Both the position numbers and the translations under genes were made by a program. This document shows positions 44,217-53,446 of a stretch of DNA of 64,000 bases, in pieces. Numbering within the stretch: position 1 is the first letter of the stretch; every line of letters begins with the position of its first letter. The notes under the pieces were generated by a model. The model was not told the DNA's origin and made no database searches. It saw nothing but the letters and a program-made list of their open reading frames with translations. The DNA is from Mycolicibacterium cosmeticum (lineage in GTDB: Bacteria; Actinomycetota; Actinomycetes; Mycobacteriales; Mycobacteriaceae): assembly GCA_016197365.1 (NCBI GenBank), contig JACPVS010000011.1:146413-210412 (forward strand). The letters are read 5' to 3'.

Positions 44217-47200
44217 GTGGAAGACAGCCTGGAGCACATGCTCACGACTGGCCGGTTGATCCTTGGTTTGTTGATGACCGCCATCGTTTTGGTGTTCGCC
44301 GCCAAGCGGGTGCTGTGGCTGGTCAAGCTGATCAACTCGGGGCAGAAGCTCGGTGACGAGCGCGGCCGCAAGGATGATCTGCTCAAGCGCTTCCTGAACC
44401 AGAACAAGGAAGTCTTCGCCCAGTCGAAGCTCCTGAAATGGTCGATCCCCGGCATCGCGCACTTCTTCACCATGTGGGGCTTCTTCGTCCTCGGATCGGT
44501 GTACGTCGAGGCCTACGGCGTGCTGTTCGACCCCGAATTCCACATCCCGATCGTCGGCCGCTGGGCCATCCTGGGCTTCCTGCAGGACTTCTTCGCCCTC
44601 GCCGTGCTGGCCGGCATCATCGTCTTCGCGATCATCCGCGTCACCCGTGAGCCCAAGAAGCTCGGTCGCGAGTCGCGTTTCTACGGATCGCACACCGGCG
44701 GCGCGTGGGAGATCCTGTTCATGATCTTCCTGGTCATCCTGACCTACGCCATCTTCCGTGGCGCTGCGGTCAACGTGCTCGGTGAGGACTTCCCGTACCA
44801 GTTCGGCGCGTTCTTCTCCGACGGCATGGCCACGCTGCTGGCCCCGCTCGGCCACACCGCCAACGCCTGGATCGAGACCATCGCCCTGATGGGTCACATC
44901 GGCGTCATGCTGGTGTTCCTGCTGATCGTGCTGCACTCCAAGCACCTGCACATCGGTCTCGCCCCGATCAACGTCACCTTCAAGCGGCTGCCCGACGGCC
45001 TGGGCCCGCTGCTGCCGATGGAGTACGAGGGCGAGAAGATCGACTTCGACGATCCCGCCGAGGACGCGGTGTTCGGCCGCGGCAAGATCGAGGACTTCAC
45101 CTGGAAGGGCTACCTCGACTTCACCACGTGTACCGAGTGTGGCCGCTGCCAGTCGCAGTGCCCGGCCTGGAACACCGGTAAGCCGTTGTCTCCCAAGCTC
45201 GTGATCATGAACCTTCGTGACCACATGTTCGCGAAGGCGCCGTACTTCCTCGACGGCAAGGAAAGCCCGCTGGAGAACACCCCCGAAGGTGGTCTCGGCG
45301 AGGAGATCCGCGGCGAGAAGCACGACGAGAAGCACTCACACGACCACGTCCCGGAGTCCGGCTTCGAGCGCATCCCCGCGGGTTCCCCGCTGCAGGCGAC
45401 CCGGCCCCTGGTCGGCACCCTGGAGCAGAGTGGCGTCATCGATCCCGACGTGCTGTGGTCCTGCACCAACTGCGGTGCGTGCGTCGAGCAGTGCCCCGTC
45501 GACATCGAGCACATCGACCACATCGTCGACATGCGCCGCTACCAGGTCATGGTCGAGTCCGAGTTCCCCGGCGAGCTCGGCGTGCTGTTCAAGAACCTGG
45601 AGAACAAGGGCAACCCCTGGGGCCAGAACGCCAAGGAACGGACCAACTGGATCGACGAAGTCGAATTCGACGTCCCGGTCTACGGCCAGGACGTGGACTC
45701 CTTCGAGGGCTTCGAGTACCTGTTCTGGGTCGGCTGCGCCGGCGCCTACGAAGACCGCGCCAAGAAGACCACCAAGGCCGTCGCCGAGCTGCTCTCCACC
45801 GCCGGGGTCAAGTTCCTGGTGCTGGGCACCGGCGAGACCTGCACCGGTGACTCCGCCCGCCGCGCCGGCAACGAGTTCCTGTTCCAGCAGTTGGCGGCGC
45901 AGAACGTCGAGACCATCAACGAGCTGTTCGAAGGTGTCGAGACGTCCAACCGCAAGGTCGTCGTCACCTGCCCGCACTGCTACAACACGATCAACCGCGA
46001 GTACCCGCAGCTCGGCTCGGATTACACCGTGGTGCACCACACCCAGTTGCTGAACCGCCTGGTCCGGGACAAGAAGCTGATCCCGGTGACCTCGGTGGAT
46101 CAGGAAGTCACGTATCACGATCCGTGCTTCCTGGGCCGGCACAACAAGGAGTACGAGGCCCCGCGTGAGCTGGTCGGCGCCGCCGGCGCGAAGCTCACCG
46201 AGATGCCCCGGCACGCCGATCGCGGTCTGTGCTGTGGCGCCGGTGGCGCCCGGATGTGGATGGAAGAGCACATCGGTAAGCGCGTCAACACCGAGCGCAC
46301 CGAGGAGGCCATCGACACGGGTGCCTCGGCGATCGCCACCGGTTGCCCGTTCTGCCGCGTGATGATCACCGACGGTGTCGACGACGTCGCCGCCACCCGG
46401 GACATCGAAAAGGTCGAGGTTCTCGACGTCGCGCAGCTGCTGCTGAACTCGCTGGACACCAGCCTCTACACGCTGCCGGAGAAGGGCACGGCCGCAGCGG
46501 CATCCGCGGCTCGTGCCGAGGCCCGTGCCACCGCCGAGGCCGAAGCCGAAGCTGCCGCACCGGTCGTGGAAGAGGTTGAGGAAACGGAAGCCGCGCCGGC
46601 GGAAGCCGCCGACGCCAAGCCGGTCACCGGCCTGGGCATGGCCGGCGGGGCCAAGCGTCCCGGCGCCAAGACCGCCGCACCGGCTGCTGAGGCCGCGGCT
46701 CCTGCTGCCCCGGCCAAGGGGCTGGGCATGGCCGGTGGCGCCAAGCGACCCGGTGCCAAGAAGGCCGCCCCCGCCACCGCCGAGGCGGCTCCGGCCGCCG
46801 AGGCCGCCGCTCCTGCCGCTCCCGTCAAGGGCCTGGGCATGGCCGGTGGCGCCAAGCGACCCGGTGCCAAGAAGGCCGCACCCGCGGCCGCCGAAGCTGC
46901 TCCGGCCGCCGAAAGCGCTGAACCGGCCGCACCCGCGGCTCCGGTGAAGGGTCTGGGCATGGCGTCGGGCGCCAAGCGTCCCGGCGCGAAGAAGGCCGCC
47001 CCCGCCGCCGCCGCGGAGCCCACTCCGGCCGCTACCCCCGAGCCAGTGGCCGAAGCGCCTGCCGCACCGGCTGAGCCCGCCAAGCCGGAGCCTCCGGTCG
47101 TCGGCCTCGGTATAGCTTCGGGCGCCCGCAGGCCCGGTGCCAAGAAGGCGGCTCCGGCTGCCGCTCCGGCTCCGGCCGCTCCTGCTCCGCCGGCGGAGGC

Positions 47201-47366
47201 CCGGGCCGCTGAGGAGCCCGCTGCCGAGCCCGAGCCGGTCGCCGAAGCCCCCGCGGCTGCGTCGTCCAATGGTTCGGACAGTGGCGCCGACCGCGTGGTG
47301 GGCGACGAAGCTCCCGTGAAGGGTCTCGGCATCGCCAAGGGTGCCCGCCGTCCCGGCAAGCGCTAA
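44217..47366 (+). CDS. membrane iron-sulfur heterodisulfide-reductase-like oxidoreductase (Rv0338c-like)
   Basis: 1049 aa. The N-terminal membrane region has about five helices (RLILGLLMTAIVLVFA; AHFFTMWGFFVLGSVYVEAYG; GFLQDFFALAVLAGIIVFAII; EILFMIFLVILTYAIF; ALMGHIGVMLVFLLIVLHSK), like a NarI/HdrE cytochrome b. Two [4Fe-4S] motifs follow (CTECGRCQSQCP, CTNCGACVEQCP), then two CCG domains (HDPCFLGRHNKEYEAPRE, GLCCGAGGARMW). From about residue 750 the chain is Ala/Pro-rich and carries six copies of GLGMAGGAKRPGAKKA-type repeats; the last ends RRPGKR. M. tuberculosis Rv0338c (~880 aa) lacks such a long tail. GTG at 44217 has GGGAGG upstream. Probable quinone-linked electron-transfer enzyme. Confidence 0.85.
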   Translation: MEDSLEHMLTTGRLILGLLMTAIVLVFAAKRVLWLVKLINSGQKLGDERGRKDDLLKRFLNQNKEVFAQSKLLKWSIPGIAHFFTMWGFFVLGSVYVEAYGVLFDPEFHIPIVGRWAILGFLQDFFALAVLAGIIVFAIIRVTREPKKLGRESRFYGSHTGGAWEILFMIFLVILTYAIFRGAAVNVLGEDFPYQFGAFFSDGMATLLAPLGHTANAWIETIALMGHIGVMLVFLLIVLHSKHLHIGLAPINVTFKRLPDGLGPLLPMEYEGEKIDFDDPAEDAVFGRGKIEDFTWKGYLDFTTCTECGRCQSQCPAWNTGKPLSPKLVIMNLRDHMFAKAPYFLDGKESPLENTPEGGLGEEIRGEKHDEKHSHDHVPESGFERIPAGSPLQATRPLVGTLEQSGVIDPDVLWSCTNCGACVEQCPVDIEHIDHIVDMRRYQVMVESEFPGELGVLFKNLENKGNPWGQNAKERTNWIDEVEFDVPVYGQDVDSFEGFEYLFWVGCAGAYEDRAKKTTKAVAELLSTAGVKFLVLGTGETCTGDSARRAGNEFLFQQLAAQNVETINELFEGVETSNRKVVVTCPHCYNTINREYPQLGSDYTVVHHTQLLNRLVRDKKLIPVTSVDQEVTYHDPCFLGRHNKEYEAPRELVGAAGAKLTEMPRHADRGLCCGAGGARMWMEEHIGKRVNTERTEEAIDTGASAIATGCPFCRVMITDGVDDVAATRDIEKVEVLDVAQLLLNSLDTSLYTLPEKGTAAAASAARAEARATAEAEAEAAAPVVEEVEETEAAPAEAADAKPVTGLGMAGGAKRPGAKTAAPAAEAAAPAAPAKGLGMAGGAKRPGAKKAAPATAEAAPAAEAAAPAAPVKGLGMAGGAKRPGAKKAAPAAAEAAPAAESAEPAAPAAPVKGLGMASGAKRPGAKKAAPAAAAEPTPAATPEPVAEAPAAPAEPAKPEPPVVGLGIASGARRPGAKKAAPAAAPAPAAPAPPAEARAAEEPAAEPEPVAEAPAAASSNGSDSGADRVVGDEAPVKGLGIAKGARRPGKR

Positions 47367-47372
47367 ATCTCA

Positions 47373-47425
47373 GCGATTTGTGCACGTTTCGTAACGCCTG
47401 GCGTTACGAAACGTGCACAAATCGC
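47373..47425. terminator. 26-bp perfect inverted repeat between convergent genes
   Basis: Arm GCGATTTGTGCACGTTTCGT plus AACGCC at 47373-47398 is exactly repeated in reverse complement at 47400-47425, with a single central base. It sits 6 bp after the Fe-S gene stop and 2 bp before the end of the convergent gene, so it would terminate both transcripts. No T-run follows. Length and perfection exceed ordinary terminators; it may be a dispersed palindromic element. Confidence 0.7.
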
Positions 47426-47427
47426 GG

Positions 47428-47838
47428 CTAAAGCTGACGTAATTGGAACGGCGTAGCGCTCATGATTCCGCCCGGGCAGGCGCCATTGGAATCCGCGGAA
47501 ATGACCCCGCCGAGCGTCCCCGGATCGATCGTCATGGAAACCACCGCCGGCTGATAGCTGCCGTCCTCGCAAATGTAGCCATCAGGTTTGGTGACCGAGA
47601 AACTCCAGCGCCCGTCGGCAAATAGCATCGGGCTGGTCCAGCCCTGGTTGCTCGCGACGGTCCCGGTACAACCGGTCAGACCGCAGGTGCTGGCGATGGT
47701 CCAGACGTTCCCCACATCGCCGCCTGCGTAGGTGCCGTTGAGTAACGGCGGATCGGCATGAGCCGACGCAGCAAATCCGAGCGACGCCACAGCGGCAATG
47801 CCGAATGCGGTGCCCAACAAACGTGTCATCGACGTCAT
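47428..47838 (-). CDS. small secreted protein, mycobacterial exported family
   Basis: 136 aa. Signal peptide TRLLGTAFGIAAVASLGFAA with cleavage after AHA (about residue 28). The mature protein is a small beta-rich domain: LLNGTYAGGDVGNVWTIAST, CGLTGCTG, LFADGRWSFSVTKPDGYICEDG, MTIDPGTLGGVISADSNGACPGG. Four cysteines could form two disulfides. Similar small exported domains are frequent in mycobacteria and lack known function. Translation can begin at MTSMTRLL or four codons later at MTRLL. Confidence 0.75.
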   Translation of the reverse strand: MTSMTRLLGTAFGIAAVASLGFAASAHADPPLLNGTYAGGDVGNVWTIASTCGLTGCTGTVASNQGWTSPMLFADGRWSFSVTKPDGYICEDGSYQPAVVSMTIDPGTLGGVISADSNGACPGGIMSATPFQLRQL

Positions 47839-47966
47839 AGTGATTCAGGAACTTAACACCGTGTCCCCAGAAAACAGTGGATGCGCACCGCGAATATCGA
47901 CGTCGACGTCAAACCGCAACCTTCGTCCGGAAAATCGGTTTGCGGGCGCATGGGAGAATTAGCCGC

Positions 47967-49232
47967 GTGAGTAGCAATCAGTTGTCGTGGCAGAACACCG
48001 GCCAGAATCCGCGGCCGCGTACGTTCGCGCAGTCCACCAAACTGCAGGACGTCCTCTACGAGATCCGCGGGCCGGTACACGAGCACGCCTCACGGCTGGA
48101 GGCCGAAGGCCACCGCATCCTCAAACTCAACATCGGCAACCCGGCGCCGTTCGGCTTCGAGGCACCCGACGTGATCATGCGCGACATGATCCAGGCCCTG
48201 CCCAACGCCCAGGGCTACTCCGACTCCAAGGGCATTCCCAGTGCGCGGCGCGCGGTGTTCACCCGCTACGAACTGGTCGACGGCTTCCCCAAGTTCGACG
48301 TCGACGACGTCTTCCTGGGCAACGGTGTCTCCGAGCTCATCACCATGACGCTGCAGGCACTCCTCGACAACGGCGATCAGGTGCTCATCCCGGCGCCGGA
48401 CTACCCGCTGTGGACGGCGTCGACCTCGCTGGCCGGTGGTACCCCGGTGCACTATCTGTGCGACGAGACCCAGGGCTGGAATCCCGACATCGCCGACATG
48501 GAATCGAAGATCACCGACCGCACCAAGGCGATCGTCGTGATCAACCCGAACAACCCCACCGGTGCGGTGTACACCCGCGAAACCCTCACCCAGATAGCCG
48601 ACCTCGCGCGCAAGCACCAGTTGCTGCTGCTGGCCGACGAGATCTACGACAAGATCCTCTACGACGACGCCAAGCACATCGCCATGGCATCCATTGCGCC
48701 CGACCTGCTCTGCCTGACGTTCAACGGCTTGTCCAAGGCGTATCGGGTGGCCGGTTACCGCTCGGGCTGGTTGGTCATCACCGGACCCAAGGAGCACGCC
48801 ACCAGCTTCATCGAGGGCATCAGCCTGCTGGCGAATATGCGCTTGTGCCCGAATGTGCCTGCGCAGCATGCCATTCAGGTGGCCCTCGGCGGCCATCAGA
48901 GCATCGACGACCTGGTGCTGCCCGGCGGCCGTCTGCTCGAGCAACGCGACGTCGCCTGGACCAAGCTCAACGAGATCCCCGGGGTGTCCTGCGTCAAGCC
49001 CGACGGTGCGCTGTACGCGTTCCCGCGGCTGGATCCCGAGGTGTACGACATCCACGACGACGAACAACTGGTGCTCGATCTGCTGCTGCAGGAGAAGATC
49101 CTGATCACCCAGGGCACCGGATTCAACTGGCCCACACCGGATCACCTGCGCATCGTTACGCTGCCGTGGGCCCGCGACCTGTCCAGGGCCATCGAGCGGC
49201 TGGGTAACTTCCTGGTGAGCTACCGGCAGTAA
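47967..49232 (+). CDS. aspC: PLP aminotransferase AspC/AlaA-like (Rv0337c homologue)
   Basis: 421 aa class I aminotransferase. LKLNIGNPAPFGFEAPD, GNGVSELITMTLQALLDNGDQVLIPAPDYPLW, VVINPNNPTGAVYTRETL, LLADEIYDKILYDD, and the lysine motif TFNGLSKAYRVAGYRSGW (Schiff-base Lys in LSK), ending with PDHLRIVTLPW. It matches mycobacterial AspC (Rv0337c), whose closest well-studied relative is E. coli AlaA (glutamate-pyruvate aminotransferase). GTG at 47967 begins the family N-terminus SSNQLSWQNTGQNPRPRTF; the upstream open frame has no similarity. Located next to the Rv0338c-like gene as in M. tuberculosis. Confidence 0.88.
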   Translation: MSSNQLSWQNTGQNPRPRTFAQSTKLQDVLYEIRGPVHEHASRLEAEGHRILKLNIGNPAPFGFEAPDVIMRDMIQALPNAQGYSDSKGIPSARRAVFTRYELVDGFPKFDVDDVFLGNGVSELITMTLQALLDNGDQVLIPAPDYPLWTASTSLAGGTPVHYLCDETQGWNPDIADMESKITDRTKAIVVINPNNPTGAVYTRETLTQIADLARKHQLLLLADEIYDKILYDDAKHIAMASIAPDLLCLTFNGLSKAYRVAGYRSGWLVITGPKEHATSFIEGISLLANMRLCPNVPAQHAIQVALGGHQSIDDLVLPGGRLLEQRDVAWTKLNEIPGVSCVKPDGALYAFPRLDPEVYDIHDDEQLVLDLLLQEKILITQGTGFNWPTPDHLRIVTLPWARDLSRAIERLGNFLVSYRQ

Positions 49233-49263
49233 GGGCTCAGCCCGACCGCCTACCCTTGGGCGG

Positions 49264-50514
49264 GTGACGCACTCGCACGGGCACTCGCATTCCCTGGACG
49301 GCCCCTCACCGCTGGGTCCGTTGTCCGCGCGGATCGTGGTCGGCCTGCTGGTGGTCATCGGCATCGCCACCGCCATCGGCGCGGTCTGGTTGTGGCCGAG
49401 TCAGCAGGAAGTCGACATCCCGCTGCCGTTCCAGAACTCCTCCGGCGGCGCGGTCACCACCGAGTCCGGCCAGGTGCTGTCCACCGGTATGGCCAACTGT
49501 GGCAGTCCCTCCACGGGCGCCGTCCTCACCGGCAGCCCGCAGGACGCCCCCGATGGCGGCGGCCAGTGCGTGCACTCGCTGGTGTCCATCGGATCGGGGC
49601 CGAACGCCGGCGCGAACACGCTGCTCGAGTTCAGCGGCGGACCCGGGCAACCTCAGCTCGCCGCCGGCGATCACGTCCGGCTCAGCCGCGTCGTCGACGG
49701 CGCCGGCTCGACCACCTACGCCTTCTTCGATTTCGAGCGCACCTGGGCGCTGGTCGGTCTGGCGGCGGCGTTCGCCATAGTGGTGGTCGCGGTCGCGCGC
49801 TGGCGCGGGTTGCGCGCCATGGTCGGCATCGTGGTGGCGTTCGCCGTGCTGGTGGTGTTCCTGCTGCCCGCCCTGCGCGACGGCGCCCCGGCGGTGCCGG
49901 TCGCCCTGGTCGCGTCCTCGGCCATTCTGTATGCCGTCATCTATCTGGCGCACGGTGTCAGCCTGCGCACCAGTGCGGCGCTGCTGGGCACCTTGACCGC
50001 ACTTCTGCTGGCGGCGGTGTTGTCGTGGGGTGCAATCGAACTGGCTCAATTGACGGGGCTTTCGGAGGACCAGAACAACGAGGTCGCGGCGTACCTGGGA
50101 CACGTGTCGATCACCGGCCTGCTGCTCGCCGGGTTCGTCATCGGCTCACTCGGTGTGCTCAATGACGTCACCGTCACGCAGGCGTCGACGGCCTTCGAAC
50201 TGGCCGAGCACGCGACGTCGCGGCGGGCCATCTTCGCCGGCGCCATGCGGGTGGGCCGCGACCACATCGCCAGCACCGTCTACACCCTGGTGCTGGCCTA
50301 CGCCGGCAGCGCGCTGCCGCTGCTGCTGCTGTTCAGCGTGGCCAACCGGTCGCTGGGCGATGTACTGACCAGTGAGAGCGTGGCCATCGAGATCGCCCGA
50401 TCGGCGGTGGGCGGGATCGCGCTGGCGCTATCGGTGCCGTTGACGACGGCCATCGCGGCGGTGCTGGCAACCCCGGGTCCGGCGGCGCCCACGGTCGGCC
50501 GCCATACCGAATGA
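49264..50514 (+). CDS. YibE/F-like polytopic membrane protein
   Basis: 416 aa. The His-rich start THSHGHSHS is followed by one membrane helix (RIVVGLLVVIGIATAIGAVWLW), a ~110-residue extracytoplasmic domain with two cysteines (NCGSPS, QCVHSL), and then about seven more helices from residue 160 (WALVGLAAAFAIVVVAVARW ... LALSVPLTTAIAAVLAT). The segment GFVIGSLGVLNDVTVTQAST and the AMRVGRDHIASTVYTLVLAYAGSALPLLLLF block are characteristic of YibE/F family proteins. Substrate unknown; the N-terminal histidines suggest metal contact (inference). GTG start, 31 bp after aspC. Confidence 0.82.
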   Translation: MTHSHGHSHSLDGPSPLGPLSARIVVGLLVVIGIATAIGAVWLWPSQQEVDIPLPFQNSSGGAVTTESGQVLSTGMANCGSPSTGAVLTGSPQDAPDGGGQCVHSLVSIGSGPNAGANTLLEFSGGPGQPQLAAGDHVRLSRVVDGAGSTTYAFFDFERTWALVGLAAAFAIVVVAVARWRGLRAMVGIVVAFAVLVVFLLPALRDGAPAVPVALVASSAILYAVIYLAHGVSLRTSAALLGTLTALLLAAVLSWGAIELAQLTGLSEDQNNEVAAYLGHVSITGLLLAGFVIGSLGVLNDVTVTQASTAFELAEHATSRRAIFAGAMRVGRDHIASTVYTLVLAYAGSALPLLLLFSVANRSLGDVLTSESVAIEIARSAVGGIALALSVPLTTAIAAVLATPGPAAPTVGRHTE

Positions 50515-50575
50515 CGGTCCGCCCGCAGGCTGCGTAGGTACAGTTGGCCCACGATCCGAACGCCAGGGGGTGGGC

Positions 50576-51226
50576 GTGGCTTTGCCGGACGATCGCACCG
50601 TGTTCAGCGCGGTAGTCGTCACCGCGTTCGTCGCTGTGTGCGCGGTGGTGCTGCTGCGTGTCCACATTCCGATACCGGGCTGGCTGGCCGCGGTGATCAT
50701 CGTCGCCGCGTCGGCCGTCTTGGTGCGCGCGCTGGCGGCACGCATCACCAAACGCCCCGTGCCACCCAGCGGGCTTGCCGCCGCCGGTGCTCCCCTGATG
50801 CTGCTGTCCCTGGTCGATCACCGCGTGGCCGCTGCGGTGGTCACCCTCGTGCTTCTCGCGTTGTGCACCTGCCTCGGGGTGACGCCGAATTCCCCAGCGC
50901 CCGAAGGTCTGGTCGACGACGACGCAGGGGAACCGTTGCAGCGCTGGATGTCCCGAACCGAGGCATTCGTGCACTGGTCCGGCACGACACGATCTGACTG
51001 GGATCGCCGGGTACGCCCGGTTCTCGCCCGCCACTTCGAGGTGGCCACCAAGGCCAATCAACGCCGCACCTCCGATCCGGCGGCATTCAAGGCCACCGGA
51101 CTGATGTTGTTCGGCGACTTGTGGCAATGGGTCGATCCGGACAACGTCGTCCGGGGAGGCTCCCCGAAACAGGGCCCCGGCCGTCACACCTTGGAAGCGA
51201 TCCTCGAACGCCTGGAGCAGGTATGA
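50576..51226 (+). CDS. membrane protein, first gene of MoxR-DUF58 operon
   Basis: 216 aa from GTG 50576, chosen because AGGGGG lies five bases upstream; a GTG two codons earlier overlaps that site. Three or four hydrophobic helices occupy residues 10-100 (FSAVVVTAFVAVCAVVLL, WLAAVIIVAASAVLV, GLAAAGAPLMLLSLV, AAAVVTLVLLALCTCLG). A soluble tail of ~110 residues is rich in Trp and Arg (RWMSRTEAFVHWSGTTRSDWDRRV, LMLFGDLWQWVDPD). The stop overlaps the MoxR ATG (ATGA). No family recognised; the coupling marks it as a component of the MoxR system. Confidence 0.62.
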   Translation: MALPDDRTVFSAVVVTAFVAVCAVVLLRVHIPIPGWLAAVIIVAASAVLVRALAARITKRPVPPSGLAAAGAPLMLLSLVDHRVAAAVVTLVLLALCTCLGVTPNSPAPEGLVDDDAGEPLQRWMSRTEAFVHWSGTTRSDWDRRVRPVLARHFEVATKANQRRTSDPAAFKATGLMLFGDLWQWVDPDNVVRGGSPKQGPGRHTLEAILERLEQV

Positions 51227-52179
51227 CCTTGGAGACCACGACGACCGCTGCGCGGTGTGCGGCAGTTCTCGACGAGATCGAGGGAGTCGTCGTCGGCAAA
51301 CGGATCGCGCTCACGCTCATCCTCACCGCCATCTTGGCCCGCGGGCACATCCTCATCGAGGATCTGCCGGGCCTGGGCAAGACGCTCATAGCCCGGTCTT
51401 TCGCGTCCGCACTGGGTTTGGACTTCAAACGGGTGCAGTTCACGCCGGACCTACTGCCGGCGGATCTACTCGGCTCGACGATCTACGACATGCAGTCGGG
51501 ACGTTTCGACTTCCGCGCCGGGCCGATCTTCACGCACCTGCTGCTGGCCGACGAGATCAATCGCACTCCCCCGAAAACCCAAGCGGCGCTGCTTGAGGCG
51601 ATGGCCGAAAGCCAGGTCAGCATCGACGGTCACACCTACCCGCTCCCATCCCCGTTCATGGTGTTGGCCACCGACAACCCGATCGAATACGAAGGCACGT
51701 ACCCACTGCCCGAGGCTCAGCTCGACCGCTTCACCATCTGCCTTGAGCTGCAATACCTTTCGCCCGGCGACGAGGTGGCGATGCTACGCCGGCGGCTGGA
51801 CCGCGGATCGGCGCCGCCCACGGTCAAGCCGGTCATCACCACGGACGAGCTCGTGGCCATGCGGGAATCCGTCGAACAGGTGGATGTGCACGAGGATGTC
51901 CTGCGTTACGTCGTGTCGCTGGCGGCGGCCAGTCGGGCCCACCCGCAGGTCGCCGTCGGTGCCAGCCCCCGGGCCGAATTGGATCTGGTGCAACTGGCAC
52001 GTGCACGGGCGCTTCTGCAGGGACGCGAACAGGTGTTGATCGATGACGTGCAGGCCCTCGCCGTGGCGGCCATCGCCCACCGCATCACGTTGAAAGCAGA
52101 AATGTGGGTCCGGCAGGTGCGCCCGTCACATGTCGTCGAGGAGTTGCTGCGCCGGGTCCCGGCACCCGACGGCCGGTGA
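51223..52179 (+). CDS. MoxR family AAA+ ATPase
   Basis: 318 aa. Walker A IEDLPGLGKTLIARSF, Walker B HLLLADEINRTPPKTQAALLEAM, sensor 1 MVLATDNPIEYEGTYPLPEAQLDRF, and the C-terminal lid ASPRAELDLVQLARARALL. MoxR proteins act as chaperone-like ATPases, usually paired with von Willebrand or DUF58 partners. ATG at 51223 overlaps the preceding membrane gene and is followed 4 bp after its stop by the DUF58 gene, a three-gene coupled operon. Confidence 0.9.
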   Translation: MTLETTTTAARCAAVLDEIEGVVVGKRIALTLILTAILARGHILIEDLPGLGKTLIARSFASALGLDFKRVQFTPDLLPADLLGSTIYDMQSGRFDFRAGPIFTHLLLADEINRTPPKTQAALLEAMAESQVSIDGHTYPLPSPFMVLATDNPIEYEGTYPLPEAQLDRFTICLELQYLSPGDEVAMLRRRLDRGSAPPTVKPVITTDELVAMRESVEQVDVHEDVLRYVVSLAAASRAHPQVAVGASPRAELDLVQLARARALLQGREQVLIDDVQALAVAAIAHRITLKAEMWVRQVRPSHVVEELLRRVPAPDGR

Positions 52180-52183
52180 CCCG

Positions 52184-53443
52184 ATGGACGAGCCCACCGA
52201 GACACGTCGCACCGGAGCCAATTTCAGTTGGGGCGCAGCACCTCTGATGATCATCCTGACTGTCTGCAGCGTGCTCGCCGTCAGCCTCGGCCTTGCCTTG
52301 TCTCGATGGGAGCCGATCGCCCTGGCAATACCGGCGGCGGCGGCGCTGGCCCTGGCCGGTTGGCGTTTCTCCGCACCACCGGTGCAGGTCTGCGTAGACG
52401 CCGAATCCGGCGGCTTCTTCGAAGGTGAGCGAATCCGGCTGACTGTGTGGCCCGAATCGGGCTCGACCGGCGCCGTCCAACTGACTGTATCGGCGGTCGC
52501 CGGGATGGACGTGCACGTCGTCGAGGAGGAGCCGGACCGTCTGGTCGTGGAATGCACCGCCCAGCGCTGGGGCCGCTACCCCGTGCTGGCCCATCTGCGG
52601 ACCCGCGCACGCGGCGGCCTGTTGGCCGGCAGCGCGACACTCCATGCCGTCGAGTTGTACGTCTTCCCGGTGGCACCCGCGCGGTCGACGGCCATCCCCC
52701 GCACCGAACTACCCGACCGCCTGGGATCTCACGTCGGGCGCCGAGTGGGCTCGGGCGCCGAGTACGCCGACATTCGTGCCTACATGCCCGGAGATCCGCT
52801 GCGCGCGGTGAACTGGCCGGTGAGCGCCCGCCGCCGCGCCTTGCACATCACCCAGCGACTGGGCGAGCAATCCGCCGACGTGGTCGTCGTCATCGACACC
52901 TATCCGCAGCCACCCGGCCCGGCGACCGAGGCGACGGAACGTACCGTCCGCGGGGCCATGCAGGTGGTGCAAACCGCGCTCAGAAGGGGAGACCGGGCCG
53001 GCATCGTCGCGCTCGGTGGTCGGCATCCACGATGGTTGCAGCCCGACAGTGGGCGCCGGCAGTTCTATCGGGTGCTCGATGCGACGCTGGGCGCCGGTTC
53101 GGGGTTCCACTCGTCGGTCGGTTCGTTGGCGCCACGGCCGGCGGTGCCGCCAGGCGCCATCGTCATCGGCTTCTCGACGCTGCTGAACACTCACTTCGCA
53201 TTGGCACTCGTCGACTTGCGCAAGCACGGGCACGCCGTCGTCGCCGTCGATGTTCTGCGCGGCTCACCCGCCGCCGACGAACTGGACCCGCTGGTTACCC
53301 GAATATGGTCACTGGAGCGGTCTTTCATGTACCGCGACATGCGGACCATCGGTGTCGAGGTCGTCCCCTGGCATGAGGGGAGCACCCTCGATGAAGCGAT
53401 GCAGCTGATTCCGAATCGGCATTCGGCACGACTGCCGCGCTGA
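52184..53443 (+). CDS. DUF58 domain protein, MoxR partner
   Basis: 419 aa. Two membrane helices near the N-terminus (PLMIILTVCSVLAVSLGLAL and IALAIPAAAALALAGW), a beta-sandwich region, then the DUF58 signature EYADIRAYMPGDPLRAVNWPVSARRRAL (starting about residue 204) and a von Willebrand-like domain with VVVVIDTYPQP in place of a full MIDAS. ATG at 52184, 4 bp after moxR. Together with MoxR it likely forms a membrane-associated ATPase-driven assembly or activation module; the client is unknown. Confidence 0.85.
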   Translation: MDEPTETRRTGANFSWGAAPLMIILTVCSVLAVSLGLALSRWEPIALAIPAAAALALAGWRFSAPPVQVCVDAESGGFFEGERIRLTVWPESGSTGAVQLTVSAVAGMDVHVVEEEPDRLVVECTAQRWGRYPVLAHLRTRARGGLLAGSATLHAVELYVFPVAPARSTAIPRTELPDRLGSHVGRRVGSGAEYADIRAYMPGDPLRAVNWPVSARRRALHITQRLGEQSADVVVVIDTYPQPPGPATEATERTVRGAMQVVQTALRRGDRAGIVALGGRHPRWLQPDSGRRQFYRVLDATLGAGSGFHSSVGSLAPRPAVPPGAIVIGFSTLLNTHFALALVDLRKHGHAVVAVDVLRGSPAADELDPLVTRIWSLERSFMYRDMRTIGVEVVPWHEGSTLDEAMQLIPNRHSARLPR

Positions 53444-53446
53444 CCG

